Source: Caldifarciminota bacterium
Lineage (GTDB): Bacteria > Hydrothermota > Hydrothermia > B15-G9 > WFZT01
Length of the DNA: 5,006 nt
Assembly (NCBI GenBank): GCA_026991055.1
Contig: JALXCE010000229.1
Location: 1-5,006 of the forward strand
Direction of reading: 5' to 3'
The notes under the pieces were generated by a model. That model saw only the letters and a list, made by a program, of their open reading frames with translations, was not told where the DNA came from and searched no databases. Positions 1 through 5,006 of the stretch are shown piece after piece. Each line of letters begins with the position of its first letter. The stretch's first letter is position 1. The position numbers and the translations under genes are program-made.

Positions 1-347
1 TCGTAGAGAGGCCACAGGACGTGTTCTTAATAGAGAAATCAGGCTTCTATCATGGGAAATACCATGTTCTCGGTGGAGTAATATCACCTCTTCATGGAGT
101 CTCTCCGGATGACCTCTATATTGATGATCTTGTGGAGAGGATTAGAAAGGAAGGGGTAAAGGAAGTGATTCTTGCCCTTTCTCCGACTATCGAGGGAGAT
201 ACAACCTCTATTTATATTAAAGAAAAATTGAAGGACATGGATGTCAAAATTACCAGAATTGCAAGGGGTTTGCCAACAGGCATAGACCTATCCTTTTCAG
301 ATGCTTTAACACTAAAAGAGGCGATCCAGGGTCGCCGCGAATTATAA
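1..347 (+). CDS. recR: Recombination mediator protein RecR, C-terminal part (5' end outside window)
   Basis: RecR works with RecO (and RecF) in the cytoplasm to load RecA onto SSB-coated single-stranded DNA during gap repair. The reading frame is open from the left edge (first whole codon at position 3), so about 114 C-terminal residues of a protein usually near 200 are present. The visible part covers most of the Toprim domain and the C-terminal segment. Recognisable family motifs are YHVLGG followed by SPLHGVSPDDL, then SPTIEGDTTSIYI (matching the usual NPxxEGxxTxxYI), ARGLPTGIDL, and a closing TLKEAIQGRREL that matches the usual TLxxAxxGRR ending. The helix-hairpin-helix and zinc-finger regions must lie upstream and cannot be checked. 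A GTG at 21 is internal, because the homologous sequence VERPQD continues in frame ahead of it. The next gene begins 10 bases after the stop. Confidence 0.95.
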   Translation, partial: VERPQDVFLIEKSGFYHGKYHVLGGVISPLHGVSPDDLYIDDLVERIRKEGVKEVILALSPTIEGDTTSIYIKEKLKDMDVKITRIARGLPTGIDLSFSDALTLKEAIQGRREL

Positions 348-353
348 GGAGGT
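345..353 (+). promoter_or_regulatory. Strong ribosome binding site for the DUF4139 gene, overlapping the recR stop
   Basis: TAAGGAGGT is an exact complement of the canonical bacterial 16S rRNA 3' tail. It begins at the recR stop codon TAA and ends 4 bases before the ATG at 358. It fixes that start and suggests strong initiation of the exported protein, with ribosomes finishing recR placed close to the site. Confidence 0.9.
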
Positions 354-357
354 AACC

Positions 358-1674
358 ATGAAAAGAATTTTGCTAACATCAGTTATGCTCTCGTCTTTTG
401 TCTTTGGAGGTGTAAACCTGACCATTTATAGTGAAGGGCTCGGGCTCATAAATGAGACGAGGACAGTATTTGTTCCCTCGGACACAGGAGTTGTCGATAT
501 TACTGGAGTTGCCGAGAAAATTGACCCTACAAGTGTAAGAATTGATATCCCGGGAGTTACTGTACTTGAGGAAAACTATGTATATGATGTAGCATCACTC
601 AACAGTTTGCTCCAGAAGATGAAAGGGAAAGTGATTGATGTGGTGCTTAAAGGCGGGACGGTATTGAGTGGAACATTGCTTAACTATGATACGGGAACAA
701 TCATACTCGCGCAGGAAGGCAGAATATCCGTGATAAAGAGAAGCAACGTGGTGCAGGTTAATTTGAGCTCGCTGCCGAAGGGGTTGGTAACTGAGCCTAC
801 ACTGGAGCTCAGAACAGCCTCGCCCGATTCCGGTCATAAAAATCTTAGACTTTCCTATCTGACAGGTGGATTGAACTGGCAGGCGGAGTATGTGGGTGTT
901 ATGGAGGGTGATAGTTTGAGTTTCAATGCATGGATCTCCATTGACAATCAGAGTGGAGCAGAGTACAGAGATGCAAAAATAAAGCTGGTGGCGGGAAAGA
1001 TTAGAAAGATCCAGCAGATGCCTCAGCAACCTCTCTATCAGCCCATAAAAGCCGCGGCAGTTCCTGAGAAAAATGCCCCTCCTGTGACTTCGGGTAAGCT
1101 ATTTGAATACCATACCTACACCCTGAATTTTCTCACCACTCTTAAAAATAATGAAAAGAAGCAGGTAAATTTCATCTCCGGCAAAAAGGTGAAATACGAG
1201 AAGATTTACCAGTATGACGGTAGAGGCGAAAATGTTAAGGTTATTCTAAAGTTCAAAAACGATAAAACCCAGGGACTTGGAGTCGCTTTGCCTGAAGGTA
1301 TCGTCAAAATTTTCAAAGTTGATAAAGATGGCACAAAGGAATTTATCGGCGAGGATAAAATAAACCATACCCCAGCAGGTGGTGAGGTAAATCTTTACGT
1401 TGGAGATGCCTTTGATATCAAGGCGAAAAGAACCATCCTGAAGCGTTATAAACTTTCTGAAAGAGAACAGGAGCAGGATATCAAGGTCGTTATAAACAAC
1501 TTTAAAGACAAGGATGTCACAGTACATGTTATTGACCATTTTTACGGATTCTGGGAAATTGTTCAGTCCACACACGCACCAAAGCTGAAAGATGCCTACA
1601 CGGTGGAGTTTGTTGTCCCTGTGAAAGCCCACAACAAAGCAGAGCTTGTTTACCGCGTTAGACAAACATGGTAA
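358..1674 (+). CDS. Exported DUF4139 domain-containing protein, function unknown
   Basis: The product is 438 residues and is complete. It starts with a likely signal peptide: Lys-Arg at 2-3, a hydrophobic stretch at about 4-16, and possible cleavage near VFGG (15-18). There is no lipobox cysteine, so a soluble periplasmic or secreted protein is most likely. Residues 18-65 (NLTIYSEGLGLINETRTVF onward) resemble the N-terminal part of DUF4139/DUF4140 proteins. Residues 88-140 look like a small beta barrel. The DUF4139 signature follows: LSYLTGGLNWQAEY (165-178), then WISIDNQSGAEYRDAKIKLVAG (in 192-213), a Pro/Gln/Ala-rich linker (about 217-247), and a beta-rich C-terminal half with LPEGIVKIFKVDKDG (311-325), FIGEDKINHTPAGGEV (329-344) and VGDAFDI (348-354). 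No catalytic residues are recognised. Family members have no firmly established biochemical activity; some are labelled mucoidy inhibitor A-like by similarity, which should not be read as function. The gene follows recR by 10 bases and overlaps lipB by 7, so co-transcription is likely. Confidence 0.85.
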   Translation: MKRILLTSVMLSSFVFGGVNLTIYSEGLGLINETRTVFVPSDTGVVDITGVAEKIDPTSVRIDIPGVTVLEENYVYDVASLNSLLQKMKGKVIDVVLKGGTVLSGTLLNYDTGTIILAQEGRISVIKRSNVVQVNLSSLPKGLVTEPTLELRTASPDSGHKNLRLSYLTGGLNWQAEYVGVMEGDSLSFNAWISIDNQSGAEYRDAKIKLVAGKIRKIQQMPQQPLYQPIKAAAVPEKNAPPVTSGKLFEYHTYTLNFLTTLKNNEKKQVNFISGKKVKYEKIYQYDGRGENVKVILKFKNDKTQGLGVALPEGIVKIFKVDKDGTKEFIGEDKINHTPAGGEVNLYVGDAFDIKAKRTILKRYKLSEREQEQDIKVVINNFKDKDVTVHVIDHFYGFWEIVQSTHAPKLKDAYTVEFVVPVKAHNKAELVYRVRQTW

Positions 1675-2309
1675 ACATTATCGATCTTGGAAGGGCCTCA
1701 TACAAAGAGGTATGGGACCTTCAGCTGGAGCTGGTAGAGAAAAGAAAAGCTGACAAAATTCCAGATACTCTTGTACTTGTGGAACATTCACACGTGATAA
1801 CAATTGGGAAGCACGGAGACGAGGCCAATATAAAACTGCCAGTGAATAAATTGAGGGAAAACGGCATAGATTATTTTAGAGTGGACAGAGGCGGAGATGT
1901 GACTTACCACGGGCCAGGCCAGATTGTTGGATATACTATCTATAAAATCAATGGACACATCGGTGGGTTGAGGAAATTCATCTATTACATGGAGGATGCT
2001 ATTATCGAAGTCCTGCAAGATTATGGAATCGAAGCCCACAGGGACCCGAATATCATTGGTGTCTGGGTAGGAAATGACAAAATTGCGGCCATAGGACTTG
2101 CACTTACGGAAAGTGTAACTTATCATGGATTTGCACTTAACGTAAATACAGACCTGAAATTTTTCGACATGATTATTCCATGCGGTTTAAGGGACAAGGG
2201 AATCACTTCTATGGAGAAACTGCTGGGGAAAAAATTCGACATGGCCGAGGTGAAATCGAAAATATCCGATAAACTATCACAGAACTGGAGGAAACACCTT
2301 CTTTCATAA
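1668..2309 (+). CDS. lipB: Octanoyl-[acyl carrier protein]:protein N-octanoyltransferase LipB
   Basis: LipB transfers octanoate from octanoyl-ACP to the target lysine of lipoyl domains (2-oxoacid dehydrogenases, GcvH). This is the first step of de novo lipoylation in the cytoplasm. The 213-residue product has normal family length and all hallmarks: RGGDVTYHGPGQ (74-85) forming the substrate pocket, the catalytic lysine in NDKIAAIG (K138), HGFALNVNTDLKFF (153-166), and the catalytic cysteine in IIPCG (C172) that forms the acyl-thioester. The start ATG sits inside the end of the DUF4139 gene (ATGGTAA, 7-base overlap). No clear Shine-Dalgarno lies in the 20 bases before it, so translation is probably coupled to the upstream gene. 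An initial MVNIIDLG beta strand is typical of the family and supports this start. lipA follows after a 74-base gap and encodes the next enzyme. Confidence 0.96.
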   Translation: MVNIIDLGRASYKEVWDLQLELVEKRKADKIPDTLVLVEHSHVITIGKHGDEANIKLPVNKLRENGIDYFRVDRGGDVTYHGPGQIVGYTIYKINGHIGGLRKFIYYMEDAIIEVLQDYGIEAHRDPNIIGVWVGNDKIAAIGLALTESVTYHGFALNVNTDLKFFDMIIPCGLRDKGITSMEKLLGKKFDMAEVKSKISDKLSQNWRKHLLS

Positions 2310-2383
2310 CATTCAAAGCGGTTTTCCCATCAATCCTTTATTAAGTGCAAGTGGGGTGTTATCATATAAAAGGAGAAGTGGAG
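2310..2383 (+). other. lipB-lipA intergenic gap without a clear terminator or promoter
   Basis: This 74-base spacer is the only sizeable non-coding stretch in the window. It holds the lipA ribosome binding site at its 3' end. No GC-rich hairpin with a T-run is visible. A/T-rich hexamers near 2360-2370 (TATCAT, TATAAA) resemble a -10 box, but they lie so close to the Shine-Dalgarno that a transcript starting there would lose it. No good -35 partner is seen. It is most simply read as an internal operon spacer. Confidence 0.5.
2368..2375 (+). promoter_or_regulatory. Ribosome binding site that decides the lipA start
   Basis: AAAAGGAG lies 8 bases before the ATG at 2384, a normal spacing. The in-frame GTG at 2378 would be only 2 bases away, and the in-frame GTG at 2345 lies upstream of the site with no comparable motif of its own. 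This selects ATG 2384. Confidence 0.8.
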
Positions 2384-3247
2384 ATGTTGAGGAAACCTGA
2401 ATGGCTTAAGGTAAAATTGCCAGGTGCTGGTGAATTTCCAGAGGTAAAATCTATATTGAGGCATTATCACCTTCACACTGTATGTGAAGAGGCTCGCTGC
2501 CCAAACCTCGGTGAATGCTGGGGCAGTGGAACCGCAACCATAATGATACTTGGTGAAATGTGTACCCGCTCTTGCAAATTCTGTGCCACGAAGACGGGCA
2601 ATCCTCATGGTGCGCTGGAGAAAGATGAGCCCCTGGGGGTCGCCCAAGCGGTGAGAGAAATGGGACTTGATTACGTGGTTCTCACATCCGTTACTCGCGA
2701 TGATTTGCCAGATGGTGGAGCACACCATTTCGCAGAAACCATCAGGATGATAAAAAAATTGGCTCCAGATGCACTTATTGAGGTCTTAATCCCGGATTAT
2801 ACGGGAGATAATTTAAAACCTGTTGTTGAAGCTCACCCTGATGTCATTGGCCACAACATTGAAACGGTAAGGAGATTAACAAGGGCAGTGAGAGATTGGA
2901 GATTTTCATACGAAAAGTCCCTCAAAGTTTTAGAGGCAGTAAAGGAACTTGACCCCACGATTTACACGAAATCCAGCATCATGCTCGGATTGGGAGAGAC
3001 AAAGGAAGAAGTTTTAGAAGCCATGCAAGACCTGCGCAGAATTGACGTTGATTTCTTTACCCTCGGCCAGTATTTGCGTCCAACTCACAAACACTACCCG
3101 GTGGCAAGATTTATTCCTCCTGAAGAATTTAAAGAATATGAGAGAATAGGCCTTGAGATGGGATTTAAATACGTTGCCTCTGGTCCCCTTGTGAGAAGCT
3201 CCTACAGGGCGGCGGAGTATTTCATCAAAAACATAATCAAAGGATAG
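2384..3247 (+). CDS. lipA: Lipoyl synthase LipA (radical SAM)
   Basis: LipA inserts sulfur at C6 and C8 of protein-bound octanoyl groups made by LipB, giving the lipoyl cofactor. It uses two [4Fe-4S] clusters, one reductively cleaving SAM and one sacrificed as sulfur donor. From ATG 2384 the protein is 287 residues, within the usual range. The auxiliary-cluster motif CX4CX5C is C34, C39, C45 (CEEARCPNLGEC). The radical SAM motif CX3CX2C is C60, C64, C67 (CTRSCKFC). Other family signatures are TSVTRDDLPDGGAHHF (about 101-116), the glycine-rich GLGETKEE (202-209), and the RSSY motif (271-274) whose serine ligates the auxiliary cluster. All cluster ligands are intact, so the enzyme should be active. 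The start was chosen from the ribosome binding site; a GTG at 2345 would add 13 residues with no family resemblance. The stop lies 3 bases before the helicase ATG. Confidence 0.96.
   Translation: MLRKPEWLKVKLPGAGEFPEVKSILRHYHLHTVCEEARCPNLGECWGSGTATIMILGEMCTRSCKFCATKTGNPHGALEKDEPLGVAQAVREMGLDYVVLTSVTRDDLPDGGAHHFAETIRMIKKLAPDALIEVLIPDYTGDNLKPVVEAHPDVIGHNIETVRRLTRAVRDWRFSYEKSLKVLEAVKELDPTIYTKSSIMLGLGETKEEVLEAMQDLRRIDVDFFTLGQYLRPTHKHYPVARFIPPEEFKEYERIGLEMGFKYVASGPLVRSSYRAAEYFIKNIIKG
3239..3244 (+). promoter_or_regulatory. Ribosome binding site of the helicase gene, inside the end of lipA
   Basis: AAAGGA in the last lipA codons sits 6 bases before the ATG at 3251. It supports that start and suggests continuous translation from lipA into the helicase gene on one mRNA. 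Confidence 0.65.
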
Positions 3248-3250
3248 AAG

Positions 3251-5006
3251 ATGTTTGGCATCAAGAAAATAGACCCGGATGTGCTGCTGAAGGACCTCAA
3301 TCCACGACAGAGAGAGGCAGTTTTGCAGGTTGATGGACCTGTGCTTGTCATCGCTGGTGCAGGATCTGGCAAGACCCGTGTTCTTACCTACAGGATCGCC
3401 TATCTTATCGGTGTCTTAGGCGTTTCTCCCTTCCAGATATTTGCCGCTACTTTCACAAACAAAGCCGCCCAGGAGATGAGAGAGAGGGTCGAAAAACTGA
3501 TCGAAACCGATATCTCTGACATGTGGATCGGGACCTTCCATTCCATGTGTGCAAGGATATTGAGAAGACACGCAAAATCCCTTGGATACAGCTCAAACTT
3601 TACCATCTATGACAGAACTGACCAGAGAAACCTGATTAAAACCATTGTGGGAGAAAACACGCGGTTTAAGCCCCAGAAGCTCGTTTCCAGAATTTCTTCA
3701 TATAAAAACGGTGCCTATATCCCGGAAGACGAGGAGGAGATCAGGATTTTCAAAAAGTATCAGGAACTTATGAAGCTTAATAACGCACTCGACTTTGATG
3801 ACCTTCTGCTCCTGACAATCAAGCTTTTTGAGGAGTTCCCGGAGATTAAAGAATACTATGCTGATAAGTTTCACTACGTCCATGTGGATGAGTATCAGGA
3901 CACCAATAGAACTCAATACAGGTTACTTCTCCATCTTTCGTCAAAGCACAGAAACATTTTTGCTGTCGGTGATGAGGACCAGTCGATTTACGGCTTCCGT
4001 GGGGCGGATATACGTAACATCCTGGACTTTGAAAAGGATTTTCCGGAAGCCAGAATCATAAGACTTGAGCAGAACTACAGGTCTACCAAAACTATACTCA
4101 AGGCAGCCACAGAGGTCATTTCAAGAAATCGCTACAGAAGGGGTAAGACTCTCTGGACAGAGAATCCTGTGGGCGAGAAAATCAAACTCATTTCAGCCCG
4201 CGACGACATGGATGAAGCCGAAAAAATTGTGAACCTGATTTACGGATCAGGAAGACCATACAAAGACTTTGTAATACTTTATCGGACCAATGCCCAGTCG
4301 AGAGCGTTCGAGCAGGTTTTGAGAAACTACAATATCCCTTACACTATCGTGGGAGGCATAAAATTTTACGAGAGGAAAGAGATAAAGGATATTCTTGCAT
4401 ATTTAAAAATCCTTGTAAATCCTCAGGATGAAGTTTCCCTGCTCAGAATTTTGAATGTCCCTGCGCGTGGTATTGGAAAGAAGACGGTCGAGTTTTTACG
4501 AGATTTTGCGGAGAGGAACAATCTTTCCCTGTTTGAGACACTGCAGTTTGCGGAAAATTTTGGAGGCATCCGGGCAAACACAAAATTGAGGATGAAAGAA
4601 TTTTACGACACAATTACTTTCTTAAGAGAATATGCAAAGGAGCACACTGCTTATGAGGTGGCTAAAAAGCTTATTCAGCTTGTTGACTACAGAGAGTACA
4701 TTATTCACATGTATGGCCAGAATTCTATTGAAACCGAATCCAAATTTGAGAATATCGATGAACTTCTTGGCTCTATAAGACGGTTTAGTGAAGAAGTAGT
4801 TGATCCCACAGTTGAAAACTATATAACCTCCGTCTCTCTGCTGACTGATGTAGATGAATGGAATGAGAGGGAAAATGTAGTCACTTTAATGACGGTACAC
4901 AATGCCAAGGGACTTGAGTTCCCCATTGTGATAATCACAGGACTCGAGGAGACGGTTTTCCCGCATATTTCGAGTTTCGGAGATGAATTTGAGCTGGAAG
5001 AGGAAA
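3251..5006 (+). CDS. UvrD/PcrA-type superfamily 1A ATP-dependent DNA helicase, 3' end outside window
   Basis: UvrD/PcrA/Rep helicases move 3'-5' on single-stranded DNA using ATP, unwinding duplexes in excision and mismatch repair, plasmid replication and removal of RecA filaments. The frame is open without interruption for 585 codons to the right edge. Motifs in order are: Q motif LNPRQREA (16-23), Walker A AGAGSGKT (35-42), Ia AATFTNKAAQEMRER (65-79), Ib GTFHSMC (94-100), Walker B VDEYQDTN (212-219), III VGDEDQSIYGFRGA (239-252), IV LEQNYRST (272-279), IVa YRTNAQSRAFE (344-354), a 2B-domain segment with PARGIGKKT (404-412), and V LMTVHNAKGLEF (546-557). The sequence ends at a Glu-rich run just before the expected motif VI (EEERRLxYVxxTRA). 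Usual length is 650-750 residues, so roughly 70-150 residues are missing. The arrangement fits UvrD, PcrA or Rep; the sequence alone does not settle which, so no symbol is given. It closely follows lipA and joins recR as the second repair gene of the cluster. Confidence 0.94.
   Translation, partial: MFGIKKIDPDVLLKDLNPRQREAVLQVDGPVLVIAGAGSGKTRVLTYRIAYLIGVLGVSPFQIFAATFTNKAAQEMRERVEKLIETDISDMWIGTFHSMCARILRRHAKSLGYSSNFTIYDRTDQRNLIKTIVGENTRFKPQKLVSRISSYKNGAYIPEDEEEIRIFKKYQELMKLNNALDFDDLLLLTIKLFEEFPEIKEYYADKFHYVHVDEYQDTNRTQYRLLLHLSSKHRNIFAVGDEDQSIYGFRGADIRNILDFEKDFPEARIIRLEQNYRSTKTILKAATEVISRNRYRRGKTLWTENPVGEKIKLISARDDMDEAEKIVNLIYGSGRPYKDFVILYRTNAQSRAFEQVLRNYNIPYTIVGGIKFYERKEIKDILAYLKILVNPQDEVSLLRILNVPARGIGKKTVEFLRDFAERNNLSLFETLQFAENFGGIRANTKLRMKEFYDTITFLREYAKEHTAYEVAKKLIQLVDYREYIIHMYGQNSIETESKFENIDELLGSIRRFSEEVVDPTVENYITSVSLLTDVDEWNERENVVTLMTVHNAKGLEFPIVIITGLEETVFPHISSFGDEFELEEE

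Noticed and set aside
595..1029. Reverse-strand open frame of 144 codons inside the DUF4139 gene
   Set aside because: It is antisense to a well-supported gene, its translation resembles no family, it is rich in His, Cys and Leu as shadow frames often are, and it shows no reason to be expressed.
1246..1665. Reverse-strand open frame of 139 codons inside the DUF4139 gene
   Set aside because: It lies wholly opposite the conserved C-terminal half of the DUF4139 protein, and its translation has no recognisable domain.
1788..2126. Reverse-strand open frame of 112 codons inside lipB
   Set aside because: It is complementary to the conserved LipB core, including the RGGDVTYHGPGQ region, and its translation has no recognisable motif.
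2300..2345. Rho-independent terminator after lipB
   Set aside because: AAAG and CTTT can pair across 2315-2340, but there is no GC-rich stem and no following T-run.
2335..2370. Promoter for lipA in the 74-base gap
   Set aside because: The -10-like hexamers lie at or next to the Shine-Dalgarno, so the transcript would lack it, and the sequence at the -35 distance (TTTATT) is a poor match.
2330..2728. Reverse-strand open frame of 132 codons across the 5' part of lipA
   Set aside because: It is a shadow of lipA covering the cysteine-motif region; its own Cys/His content comes from the complementary strand and forms no known motif.
3828..4061. Forward open frame of 77 codons in a second frame of the helicase gene
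   Set aside because: It overlaps the conserved Walker B and motif III coding region in another frame, and the helicase frame is continuous there, so it is neither a gene nor evidence of a frameshift.

Overview
The window is a compact, single-strand stretch of bacterial chromosome carrying five genes that all read on the + strand. In order they are: the 3' end of recR (recombination mediator), a complete exported DUF4139-family protein of unknown role, lipB (octanoyltransferase), lipA (lipoyl synthase), and a long 5' part of a UvrD/PcrA-type superfamily 1 DNA helicase that runs off the right edge. No RNA genes, insertion sequences, CRISPR arrays, large repeats or attachment sites were seen.

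The layout looks like one operon. recR and the DUF4139 gene are 10 bases apart, with a textbook Shine-Dalgarno overlapping the recR stop. The DUF4139 gene and lipB overlap by 7 bases. lipA and the helicase gene are 3 bases apart. The only real gap, 74 bases, lies between lipB and lipA and shows no convincing terminator or promoter. The lipA start is best placed at the ATG at 2384, behind AAAAGGAG, rather than at the upstream in-frame GTG codons.

Functionally the genes fall into two groups plus an orphan. LipB moves octanoate from acyl carrier protein onto lipoyl domains and LipA inserts the two sulfurs, which together form the complete de novo lipoylation route. RecR and the UvrD/PcrA helicase both act in recombination and repair and flank the lipoylation pair. 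The DUF4139 protein is probably secreted into or across the envelope and has no obvious link to either group. A segment near its N-terminus looks like an Sm-fold small barrel.

The organism is a bacterium that uses canonical Shine-Dalgarno sequences. Heavy use of AGA/AGG arginine codons and Lys/Glu-rich proteins would fit a thermophile or an uncultured lineage from hot or anoxic sediments, but this is a weak inference and no lineage is assigned. The content is mostly housekeeping, and no clear novel system was found. The most worthwhile leads are the DUF4139 protein and its place inside this operon.
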